Shown here piece after piece: positions 1 through 11,068 of a DNA stretch of 64,000 bases (position 1 is the stretch's first letter; every line of letters begins with the position of its first letter). The DNA lies in assembly GCA_905250125.1 (NCBI GenBank), contig CAJNOL010001368.1:1-64000 (forward strand). Direction: 5' to 3'. The notes under the pieces were generated by a model. The model saw only the letters and a program-made list of their open reading frames with translations. It did no database searches and had not been told where the DNA came from. The position numbers and the translations under genes were made by a program. Origin of the DNA: Rotaria sordida. Lineage: Eukaryota > Rotifera > Eurotatoria > Philodinida > Philodinidae.

Positions 1-2999
1 GACTTAAGTGTCATTGCATTGGGTGTCTTGTCTTATACATTATTTTTATTTTGTTCGATTCTCTTAGAACGAGTTTTTTTTTCACTTTTGGACAAAATGA
101 AAAAAGCAACGAAGTCATCGTCAGTTTGATTTCTTTTCCATGTGATTATCATAAACATTTTGATGATGTGAATAAACATTTTTTACTTAACCTTCACCAA
201 TATACTTTGTGCTCTGTGATCGTTCGAGTAAATAAGAGTTGCTCTATGAAATCCAAGGATGAATGAAATAGTTTCATGTTGATTTTTCGAGTAGATACAG
301 CAAGCAAACAAAAGTTTGACCTAATAATTGTCGTAATGAACTTTAGTCGTGCCACAGTTCTAACACTAAGTCGAATCAATATTTAAAATAAAATTAGCCT
401 TTGATTTCTTTATTATTTCGATAGAACTGTTGTTATTGTAATAAAAATTATAAGTAAAAAAGGGTGTGGGTATCGGTCAAGAAAAATGCATTAAAATCAA
501 TTCAATATTGTTCATTACATTATAGAGTGTGATGTCGGTGGAGTGTGAATATTCACTCAAATGGGACTCACATCAAGATTTATACAAACATTTACATTTT
601 CAATCTATTCATTCGTGTAGTGTCTATTGATGATATAACTACGACACGCAACGTTGGATTCTTTCAAAAGTATTCAATTATGCATTTAGCAAACAGGAAT
701 ATTTAACTAATTTTATTGTTGAACATATTATTAGCAAGAGCAGCACTAATTACATCATATATTCTACTTGAATGGAAATTTTATATCAGAAATAAATCTT
801 TAGACTATGATATTTTGATTTTATACATGGTAGATAAAGCTCAAAATTTCTACGAATTCACAACAAGCGCAAAATAAAGTGATCCCATCGTCCTATATGT
901 TCTCTTCTATCTTGCAGAACAAGATAAAACTAAAATTCTTATTCTTTACAATTATCTTTAGCAATTTTCAATATTGATTGACAAGAACATAAAATAATAT
1001 AAAATATAAATAAAAACTTGTTCATCTCTACAAAAATAAAACTCAGGAAATTAAGTAGAACTCAAAATTTTACTTCAAAATGAAAGTAAAAGATATTTAT
1101 TCATAAAAAGTGAATCATCAAACAACATTCTAACGATAAATAAAAAAGAAGATTGTGACAGACAGGAGGAGTAGCTTACCGCCATCCTAAGTAATGATGT
1201 TTATTAGCTACTTTACATTTTCAGAATGCGTCTATTGCACGATCTACTTTTTCTCAACATGAATTGAAAAATTTTTATAAAATAAAAGAGAATGCTAATA
1301 ATATGAAATAATTATAAAATAAATTGCTTGTACAGGATGATTCATTTATTTTTACTAGTGTTTTTACAATCTCGTTTATTTCTACAAAACATCAGAGATT
1401 TTTTTATTTCTGTATGGTTTGGTAGAATATCAATTACTCTATATAACTATATGATTTTCATTTGATTTATTTAGTATCCTGGTAAGAAAATCAAAAAATT
1501 TCTAACACTAGCTAAATACAAGTTTTTCACAAGCATATTTCACTCAGATTAAATCCGATTGTTATGAAAATAATCTCAAATGGAATAATCCATCAAAATT
1601 AGAGTCACGCCGTTTTAAATTGAAAAAGGAAATACAATTTAATTGCTGGAAGTTTAAACACTTTTGTAGAACTGGATTTTCGATACCATACGGATAATCT
1701 TGAATTAATCTACAAGATTTTATAACTAAGTTAAACTTAAATTACATGAATCGATACAGAAATTCTTGCTCTATTCAACTATATACTAATCGGAAAAATT
1801 GCTATCATTAAATAACTTTAATTCACTCAACAAGAATAAAGAATTCAATGCTTCCTTCAAAAAATTGTTAGAAAATCACTAAATTTTTAGTGAAACTGAG
1901 ATATATGTTTGATAAACAAAAAATGAATTCTCTATCGACCTAAGTAAACGCTAAGTAGTTTCTTTGTCCAATACGTAATAATTATTCGGATTATTCGAAG
2001 AGAACATATTGAAATTTCACAGACAAAAAAAATTTTTGTTTTATGAATTTTTTGAAGATCGTTCTTTTTTTTCGTCTATGTGAAAATAAATCAAATAAAA
2101 GCGTATAATTAGATAGAATGATCAATGCTCTACCAAATAGTATAGCAATAAAGACCTTCTGATTTTTTTTCTAGAAATACAACAAACTTGATAAAAATAA
2201 GTGAATCATATTGTAGAGACGCAGGAAGTAAAAAAAAAACTTGTATCTCCTAACAGCAATTGTGAACTTTAATTGTGTAATATACTTAACAATTGAATAG
2301 ATGTGTACGTGAAATCAGAAGAATCAATAGATTATTACTCCTAATCTTTTAACAGCAGTTTTTAATTTGTATACTAAATTCGTTGGAAAAGTCTGTAAAA
2401 GAAAAAGATATTTTATTTTCTAATGATATTCTAACTGTTGATGTTTCAATATGTTTAAATTGTTGAAAAGCATTTCTACTTATATGTTTGTCTATAGTTA
2501 CCAAACTAAAATCGGTGGTGAAATTGAAGACATAAATGTTGTTTATTTTTTATTGCGGAATAAGAAAAAACAACGGCATCATTGAAACAGAACGTCAATG
2601 GTAAATTATTTTTTTTCTTCTTGTGCTCTCATCTGTACGGTGAATGACAAACTGAAAGGAGGATATGTAAACAAAGGATTGCTAGAGAAACGTCATGTTA
2701 CATTTTTGTTCGTTTTTTTTATTTCTTTCAGTGTGTCAACATCTCATCAAGAGTTTTTTGTTACTTTATTTTCGAGTTTGCATCAATAAAAATTCATTAA
2801 TATCAATGCAACACTATTCAATACATTATATTAATTCTGTTTCTCTCCATGGTCATTGATTCAAAAGTATTGTGTGTCCCGAAAGTCTAGAGACTAAATA
2901 CGATTAGCACCATACTGAAAAACCTTGAAATTGAAAGAACTTTCAAAAATCAGTTCTATAGAAAAGTGTGGATACCGCAAGTCATTAAAAAATACGCAA
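1..2999. other. gene-poor AT-rich intergenic region
   Basis: No open frame here resembles a known family and none can be joined to others through plausible GT-AG introns. The sequence is AT-rich with many homopolymer runs. A short GGGTGTGGGT motif near 462 resembles one unit of the telomere-like repeats seen elsewhere in the window. Confidence 0.5.
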
Positions 3000-3288
3000 A
3001 CGTCATATCATCATCGTCATTTAGCAACCATTTGCCGTCCACTGCTGGACGAAGGTCTCTCCCATGTTTTTCCACATTTCTCTATCTTGTGCCAAAGTGC
3101 TCCAGCCGTTTCCCAAGAATGAGTGAATTTCATCTCTCCATCTAGTGGCTTGTCTTCCAGGTTTTCTTTTCCCGTCCATTATTTGCCATTCTGTGGTGAG
3201 TTTGGTCCATCTCTTGTCTTGCTGTCTAGCAACATGTCCTGCCCATCGCCATTTGTTTCTTTTTATTGTTCTTGTTACATCGATGAGC
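3000..3288 (-). mobile_element. 5'-truncated non-LTR retrotransposon remnant (RTE-like C-terminal tail)
   Basis: The minus-strand frame ending at 3021 encodes about 90 residues typical of the extreme C-terminus of LINE reverse transcriptases, with the motifs KWRWAGHVARQ, KRWT, GRQATRWRDEI and MWKNMGETFVQQW. This tail follows the RT domain in RTE-type and related elements, and only it survives here. Downstream of the stop, the minus strand reads into an ATGA/TGATG-like stretch near 3000-3025, as expected for an RTE-type 3' end. The 5' end stops abruptly near 3288, where C-rich telomere-like repeats begin on the same strand. The clade assignment is by eye. The element is dead because it has no RT or endonuclease domain. 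Confidence 0.75.
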
Positions 3289-3346
3289 GGGGTGTGGGTG
3301 TGAATGAAGAGAAGACCCATACACCGACACCCTCACCCACACCCAT
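3288..3346. repeat. telomere-like G-rich/C-rich palindrome, copy 1
   Basis: The plus strand shows GGGGTGTGGGTGTG, a short spacer (AATGAAGAGAAG), then C-rich units such as ACCCTCACCCACACCC. These are degenerate units of the TGTGGG telomeric repeat described from bdelloid rotifers, placed in opposite orientations. The left half abuts the broken 5' end of a LINE remnant. Confidence 0.7.
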
Positions 3347-5609
3347 CTTGAAAAACATGCATACCATGGAATATCTTCTAAGACAATGAGTAACCTATAT
3401 ACAATAAGTCTTGGTATAAAACTAAAACGCATATTACTTAGTACTGGAAAAATTTTTTTTCGAATTCGGAGACATGTTATAATATCTGTATGATGTCATC
3501 TTTTTAAATTTTCACTTATTGGACAGTGTGCTACACTTGAGAAAACTCTGAATGGATTTCTACTACCATATTAAAATTATAGCTCAAAAAAATGTCTATC
3601 AATCCGTCCGTTTAACGGCTTTGTATCGTATAGTCACAAACCATAGAAAATGAGAAAAACTTGAGTTTTTCACAATATAGATTTCTATAAAAGTTCTATA
3701 TCTTTTCAATTGAAAATTGCAGAACATTGAGTAACACTTGATTTTTTAAGAAATTGTTAGTGTTATAATTTAGTGTAAGGCTACTTTTTTTCTCTTGAAT
3801 TTACCGTCTGTAAAGATTTCGGATGCCAAAAGAATTAATCTCAACATGTTTATTCTTTATTTTCTTTCTTTATATCAGAAATCAACTTTTTCTACACTGA
3901 ACTCTCATTTATATACGGAACATAGCGAGGAAGAGGAAAAGGACATGTATATTAAGAGGGAAGACAGGTGTATCAAAAGAAAGAGATATGGAGCAAATGA
4001 AAGCATATTTTAAGAAGATATGGATAATAGCGCGAGTAATTGAGAGAAAGAACAAATGTGTAAATTGCGTCAGTGGTAGACGATGAACTAATTAACAGAA
4101 TACATAGCTTCAAAAGAAGAGAGGACAGACGAAATGGTGATAAGACATGTCAAGAGAAGGCCGAACAATATATGTGAACATAATGTGACATTGGATAAGT
4201 ACATACGATTAATTAGAGCGGAAAAGTCACACTGTCGTTATACGTTATACTCTAAAAATTGTTTGTTTTATCTTGAAAAAAATGCCTTTCTTAGCACTAT
4301 CTAAAAAAGTCTGCTATTTTCAAACGAGAAATACTAAACAATTTCTGAAGAAAAATTCGAAAAAATCGCTTTATGCAAGTTTTAAAACCCATGTTTCAGT
4401 TGAAAAAGTTTTGTCCTTATGGAGTCATGCATTTTTACTTTGTGCCAAGAACTCGTGGCAAAGAGATTACAAATGAACTGGAACAGAATAAAGAATATCA
4501 TCTGGCAACCTTGATGTGAGTGTTATTTTCTATTTTCTATCGGTTTTGTAGTGCTACGATAGGGCATTGTAAACAGATAAAAATAGAATTTTCAAGTTAT
4601 CGGTTGAGTTCGAAATCGATATTTCTCTAACGCATTTTGCTAGTGAAAAATATTCACAACGGACAAATCATTTCAAAAAATAAGATTTTTTCTAGCAGTC
4701 GAAATAATTGAATCCCCATATTTTACATTCAATTATAGTTTTGTGAGATCTCTACAAAACTACATTATATAAAACAGAAATTAGACACTATAAAAAAAAA
4801 CTTCATTGGGCGTTGTAGAGGAAAAATCAAGTTTTTAATAAAACCGTAGATTCGATTGTTGTATACAAGACAAATCAATCAAATGTACTTCTCATTAAAG
4901 ATTTTACATAAAATTGCAAGACACTTTTCCAGTTAAATATATTCTTAAACCTTTTCAGCCTTCAGGAAGTATTTGAAACGAATTGCTTTTACACATCTCT
5001 GTAGTAGAAACTTTGCTCTTTTTAACAAGAAAACTATACAATATTTATGATGAATTGTTGTCACGATAGACTGCAAACAAAATTAATGCAGAATTTTTGC
5101 ACCATCTATCAGTAGAGTTTTACATATTTATGATTTCTGGATAGTTTTCTTTACAAATGATTTTTTTTAATATTCTTACCCAATTATACAATTGAGATTG
5201 AATGTATCAATCGTAATTATATCATTAACTATAATATAACCTGATCTTTCTCACTCTACTCAGACTTTTATCTATCGAAAGAGTAAAATATGTTTTGTAT
5301 TCTTTATGTTTCTATCCTTAGTGATATGATAAATCTGTTCTCGCCATATCACAATTACAGTATTAGTATGAAATAATTTTATCTATATGTATAACCTATT
5401 TCAAAAATTTAAATTTGAAATATTTATTATAATCCATCAATGTTTAAATTTCTCTTGATATTTCAATATTCATATTCATCTGCAAATTGTTCATGATAAG
5501 ATAAATAGAAATCCAATATCGGGACTAGTTTTATTTAAATATACAGTTTGTATATCTATTGCACATTTTAATTTATGATTTTGGAAAAAAAAAATATTTT
5601 TTTTTTTTC
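3347..5609. other. intergenic region without a recognisable gene
   Basis: Open frames at 3795-4013 and 4273-4476 have no recognisable domain, skewed AT-rich composition and no supporting splice structure. The right part is the region downstream of the minus-strand gene ending at 5610. Confidence 0.5.
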
Positions 5610-5891
5610 TTATTGAGTTTGATTATTAATTTCAGCATCGTCTATCCATTGTATTAATTCTTGACGTATTTCATTTGTTATTTCATGTTGATCTATTTGT
5701 TGACAAACTGAACGAAGACGTCGTAATTCTTCATGTAATTTAGTAATTGCTTTTTCTCGATCAATAACAAGTTCTTCTAAATATTCATAACGAAGTTTTT
5801 TTCGACGACGACATTGTCGAGCACTTTCACGACTCTTTTCTAATTGTGTATTGGAATCAATTTTCATTGGTTTACGGCCTCGTTTACCCAT
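5610..5891 (-). CDS. CREBL2: CREBL2-like bZIP transcriptional regulator
   Basis: A single-exon frame of 93 residues. The N-terminus reads GKRGRKPMKID, followed by a basic region (SRESARQCRRRKKLRYEYLEELV, residues ~19-41) and heptad leucines through residue ~60. This matches animal CREBL2, a small CREB-family bZIP protein that can bind CRE DNA and partner CREB. In mammals it is linked to metabolism and adipocyte differentiation. The human protein is 120 residues; this one lacks a few N-terminal residues and has a shorter tail, but all core residues are present. The start is the first Met and lies directly before the conserved GKRGRKP block. The gene lies 122 bp downstream of the AP3M stop codon on the same strand, and an acceptor-like ATTATAG after a T-run precedes the ATG, so the transcript could be processed from a polycistron. 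Confidence 0.93.
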   Translation of the reverse strand: MGKRGRKPMKIDSNTQLEKSRESARQCRRRKKLRYEYLEELVIDREKAITKLHEELRRLRSVCQQIDQHEITNEIRQELIQWIDDAEINNQTQ

Positions 5892-6013
5892 CTTATTTTA
5901 TACTAATCAAAATCTATAATAATTAAAAAAAAAAAATTAATGTTAATATTTTTAAATATCATATTAAATTATTATAATTATTTCTTCAAGACAATAAAAG
6001 AAAAAAATTAATT

Positions 6014-9000
6014 TTATGTTCGAATTTGAAAACGACCTTTTTTTACTGTTGTAATATATTTAACTCCTTTATATGGTTTATATATTTCTCCATTCATATC
6101 AACACGTTGTACACGTATTCCTGATATAGCTAGTTGATTAATTTGAAAAGAAATATTTAATATTGGATTTGATTCAGGTATTGGTTGACCAGTTACTAGA
6201 ATAATATTACCACGTATTGTTGGTAAATGTGCTGAATTTTGTGTCTTAGTTTCGATTGTACCAATATTCCAAATAAGAATTTTTTTTATAGGATCAAATG
6301 TTGATTTACCTTGAGATGGTGTTAATATACAATTGAGTACACTTTTTGGCATTGTACATTCAATAATAACATTTTCAAGCTAAGCAGAAAAATAAATTAT
6401 AATCGAATATATATATATGAAATAAAGAAATAAATACAAACAGATTTGCCCATTGTTTGTTTTGGTCCAACAGTCAATTCAAATCGTCCTGAACTACCTT
6501 CACGATATTGTATATGATGTTTTACATAAATTGGCATACATATAGTACTGAAAAAAAAATATAACAACGAATGTGTCTTGAAAATTTGCATAATTAATAA
6601 GTTTTGTTTTTATATTTGAAATTTATTATTCGATCAAAGAAGACGCACTTTTGATTGCAATATTAACAGATAGTAAAGTGTTCTGTAAATATTGCTCTCA
6701 GTTGTTGATGTTTTCTCATTTGAATTTTATGGAACTTACATTATATTTTACGAAAAATTCTTCTAATGAAATTTTCTAGAGAATCTTATGAATTATTTCT
6801 TGAAATAAAATTCAAGTCAATATATCGAAAGAGATATTTAGAAAATACTTGAAGAATCATTCTTTATGGATTATTTGTTATATTCATCATTTGTAGATAA
6901 TTTAGTTATGAAAATATTTTGAGTATAGAATTTTATTCATATTGCTTTAATTGAAATAATTATGAATAATTTTAATGATATTCTATAATCAATTTTCTTA
7001 TTAATTACTTTAAACATTAAAACTTTTTTTCTTTTTATCTATCAAAATTTGGAACAAAGTTGATCAGTAAATAAAGAATAGATAAATATATTCTATTAGA
7101 CCATGCATTAAATTCGAACGTTTCAGTTCGATTCGATATGAATAAAACAGTTTGATAATTCTATTATTTTTATGAATGTTTTCTTATTCTTTTGCTTTTC
7201 ATTGTAGCTATTATAAAGTATTCAAATATAGGCAAACATCTTTTATTTTAGTTTAATTCCACATGTATAATAATGGTGTAACCAATTAGATCGAGTACCG
7301 CCCTATCATCATAGACACTACACTTTATAGGTTTTCGCTAAGACCGTAGGGTGCTGTCCTATCACCCACAATATCCTGGTTATGCCGCTGATGTATAATT
7401 TTATTTATATCAATTAATTGTACACATCAAAGAATATTGTTTATATATAAATATATATTTCTATAAACTTACTTTTGTGTTGCAATATGATAAGAAATCA
7501 ATCGAAAATTGCCATCAGGTGGAATAAATGAAAGAACATGTTCACTCTGAATAGATGAATTTTTTTGTTTTTGGATTTTCTAACGTATTTATTCATAATT
7601 AATTAAATTCTTACTTCCCATTTTCTTAATCGTACACATGGATGAAAACTAATATCATCAAGTAATCTAGGATTTACAAAATTTAATGTTAAATCTGGCA
7701 TACCACTCAATTTTATACAACAATCAATCTAAATTAAACTTATTAAGATAAGAAGAAAACAAAAACAAAACAATTAATCTTTCATGATCATCATCACACA
7801 CACATTCTTTTCATTGTATAATCATGTATTTTTTTTTTCTTTTAATAATTTTAACAAATGATCAATAATAACATTAAATATTTCAATACTTACGCTAAAA
7901 GAACATTTTATTGTCAAACGAGAAATTTTTTTTTTTCATACCTTTACAGATTATTATCATAATATTAGCAAGTAAATTAATAAGAATATCTTTATATTTT
8001 TTTTTTTTGTTTTTGACTTACATATCCTTGAATTTCAGACATAACTATTGTACCATTTTGATCAATAATAGCATCGATTTCTTCAATTATATCAAAAAAA
8101 GCTTCATTATTTCTATAAAAAACATCAAATGGACGCCATGGAATATTCGATAATTGTTTCGATGGAAGAGTAGTACTAAAATTAATTATTAAAAGAAGAA
8201 AAATATGAATCTATAGTTTCTATTTACTTTGTACTATCTCCAGTTACAAAATGAGCAACTTTACGTAATAAATTTGGTGGTTTAATAAGTTCTTTAAGTA
8301 TATTTGTTTCTGTAATTAATGGTAAACCAGAATCAAGTATTTCATCTAATAACTATATTGAATAAGATTTTTTAACAAAGAAATTTTGTTTTATAAAAGA
8401 TTTTTTCTTTTTTTTCTTTTTACTTCATAAACAATAACATAATTATCTTTAACTGATTTTTCTGTACATTCACCAAAATAATTTTCAAATAAATCCATTA
8501 TACGATGAAGAAATTCAATAACAAAAAGTGGTGCAACTAAAATTAAGATTTGATTTATTTGAGACAGAGAGAGAGAGAAATTTTTATTATAGAAAAAGAC
8601 ATCATATCCAATTATTAATCATCCATTGAGTTTATGTAATGATTACAGTAAAATCTCTCTATGTAAACATCATGTTATACATGGCGATCTAGTCCGCTCA
8701 AGTGAATTTTACTAGGAATGGACTTTTCTAGTATGAGCATCGCCATATTTTGAGTAGCAATGAGCACTTTTTTTCTACACTTTAGATTGGTAGGATTTTT
8801 TCGATCGGTTGACTCAAATCCAGAATTGACATGATGAACAATTGATGCGCTCAATATATTAAATAACCAACTATTATCTATTTCAAACAAGAAGAGCTGT
8901 GTGTATTTTTTTTTGCATAACTTTTCATAAAACAAGATAGAAAGTTATGATTTTCACAATTAAGAGAAAAGATTCAGACGTATAAATACATGTTGAAATT

Positions 9001-10640
9001 CCATTGGTCAGCACTGGACTAACCAGATTAATTCGTTGTAGATATTTTGGACCCGTTTCTCTATTGATCTTGAGTGTTAATAAAATCGTTGGATAGCAAA
9101 GATTAGTTCTCTTTCGATCTGTGCAAAGTCGACAATATTAGCTTATTCCGTTCAAGAGTTGTAAGATTTTCTTTAGAACCAAAAATTTCAGCCAGTTGAC
9201 CTGGAATCATTCAGGAAAGCATCTTGATCGAGGTAATTCACCATGCTAAGTTGAATGGCAATATTTACTTTTGGATCGAAATAATCTGACATTGTTATTT
9301 CCATATTTCCAAAGTTTTACAACCTGTGCTATACAGCATAATATGTCAACATGTCACAAATATTACCATTCGACTCAGCATGGTAAATTATCCTTGCTCA
9401 GATGCTTTTATGAGTGATCCTAAGTCAATCGGCTGAAATCGGGAACTTCAAGAAAACTTTTATAGCTCTTGAGTGGAACAGCCTAACAATGTTGATCTTG
9501 TGTAGATTGAAAGAGGACAATTTTTTCTATCTACTGCTCAAGATCAACTGAAAAATGCGTCCAGAGTATCTTTTTTAAAATGTTCACCAAGAATTAATCT
9601 GATTGGTTCAATGCTAATCAATCAAATTTCAGTACGTATTTATGTACTTGAGTCTTCTCTTTGTAAACCGCAGCACTTTATCTTGTCTCTATCAAAAGTG
9701 ATGGAATCTTTTTTTTATATTTTTTGTACCGAACGGATAAACTGGAAACTATTAGACATTGAGAGTTTATGACAGTCGGCCAGTTTGAAAAGTTCAACCG
9801 GATCGACAAACCGGCCCGTCCCATTCCAACTTTGCTATGGGCAATAGCAACCTCAACATATTTTATTATTTGCGAGCAGACCGAAAAGAAAATTATGTTA
9901 AAAGTAACAATCATAGAGCATATATACGGAGATAGATTAGACCATAGCAACAGTATTTGATGTAATATCTTGTCATTTTTGTGTTATCAGCTAGTATCAT
10001 CAAATCATGTCTATATTATTGATTTACCTCTGATTAGAAAAATCAATTAATAAATTGTTGAACAGAAGAAATAGATCGCCTTGTGTAGCTGAAAAGCAAT
10101 TGCTACTGAATATTTATAGGTGACAAAAACCTTCTAACAACAACGCCCAAGTTAGAGAGATTTTTGTTGTATTGTAACTTGAATATTCAAATAGAAAACT
10201 GATCAAGTTTTATAGACAGAATATTTTCATCGATCATTTCGAATGCAAATGTAGAACAGAAAAATTTGCAAATAAAATATTTACTTTCATTAGTAAGTAC
10301 AGCAACAAAATAAAGATTATTTCGATATATATTTATCAAATAATGATGAGGTGTAGCAATAACAGGTGGAATATCTTCAGGATTAACACACTAAATTTTA
10401 AAATATAATCTTATTTTAAAAAAAAGGAAAAACTCTCTGTACTTTTTTTTGAGCTTCATAAAAATAATCACAGATTGATTTACTTACAACTGTTTTCCAA
10501 TGTTTTTCCATAAAAGCATCTCTAAAATAAAATGAAAATATTCAATGATATTCTCTTTTTTTTTTTTACTTTATCTTCTATAATATAGACTATTATGATA
10601 TTTACCCTGCTTCATTAATAATAAATAAACTATGAATCAT
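6014..10640 (-). CDS. AP3M1: AP-3 complex subunit mu, 10 exons
   Basis: Exons on the minus strand are 10640-10606, 10521-10488, 10390-10285, 8536-8424, 8352-8228, 8175-8022, 7728-7615, 7546-7473, 6547-6442 and 6379-6014. They sum to 1227 nt, or 408 residues, against 418 in human AP3M1. The product begins MIHSLFIINEAGDAFMEKHW. It has an N-terminal longin domain (about residues 1-140) and a C-terminal mu homology domain (about 165-408), ending in the conserved block GVKYITTVKKGRFQIRT. AP-3 mu recognises tyrosine-based YxxPhi signals and sorts cargo from endosomes to lysosomes and related organelles. All splice junctions are GT-AG and keep frame. Intron 3 (8537-10284) is swollen by an inverted-repeat element and intron 8 holds a possible MITE. 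An acceptor-like CTTTACAG near 10671 lies just upstream of the start. Human has two paralogues (AP3M1/AP3M2), which I cannot distinguish here. Confidence 0.95.
7272..7392. mobile_element. possible small MITE in AP3M intron 8
   Basis: The stretch opens with TGGTGTAACCAATTAGAT and closes with ATCCTGGTTATGCCGCTG. The reverse complement of the closing end (CAGCGGCATAACCAGGAT) resembles termini of hAT-type nonautonomous elements, and the opening end matches it only loosely. The local GC content is higher than the surrounding intron. Confidence 0.35.
8645..9975. mobile_element. large degenerate foldback element in AP3M intron 3
   Basis: The two halves of the intron are imperfect reverse complements. 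For example, CACCATGCTAAGTTGAATGG near 9240 pairs with CCATTCGACTCAGCATGGT near 9365. CGTATAAATACATGTTGAAA near 8980 pairs with a matching block ending near 9644, and outer blocks near 8670-8930 pair more weakly with 9680-9955. The centre lies near 9310. No transposase frame survives, and the small open frames in it are chance products of the arms. It is best read as an old nonautonomous inverted-repeat element that lengthened the intron. Confidence 0.65.
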
Positions 10641-10992
10641 ATCTTTTTTGTTTCTTAAATTTTCAATCTGTAAAGCAAACAAGACAATAATATATAACAG
10701 AAAAAACAAAAAAACAATACATAATTTTCATCAAGAAAACAAAAAAATATATATTTATCAGTCACATAAGTACTTCTGACCTTAGTATTGTTTTTTTAAT
10801 AATCTACTAATTAAATGAAAGAAACAAAGAAAGAAAAAAAATATCTCATATACAAATATTCACACATGAATATCAAAATTATCATTAAACAACGTGCGTA
10901 TATCTAACAGCCAATAACAAAAAACAAAAGTATATTATCTGATGTTTTCTTCATTCGATACGAATGAATAAATGTAAACATACGATTAACAA

Positions 10993-11027
<35 letters not shown>

Positions 11028-11068
11028 TGTCTATCAAATACTTTGTTTATTTGTTTTTTATCTTATCA

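Noticed and set aside
8675..9960. Three open frames in AP3M intron 3
   Set aside because: They fall in the arms of the inverted repeat and are not conserved between arms.
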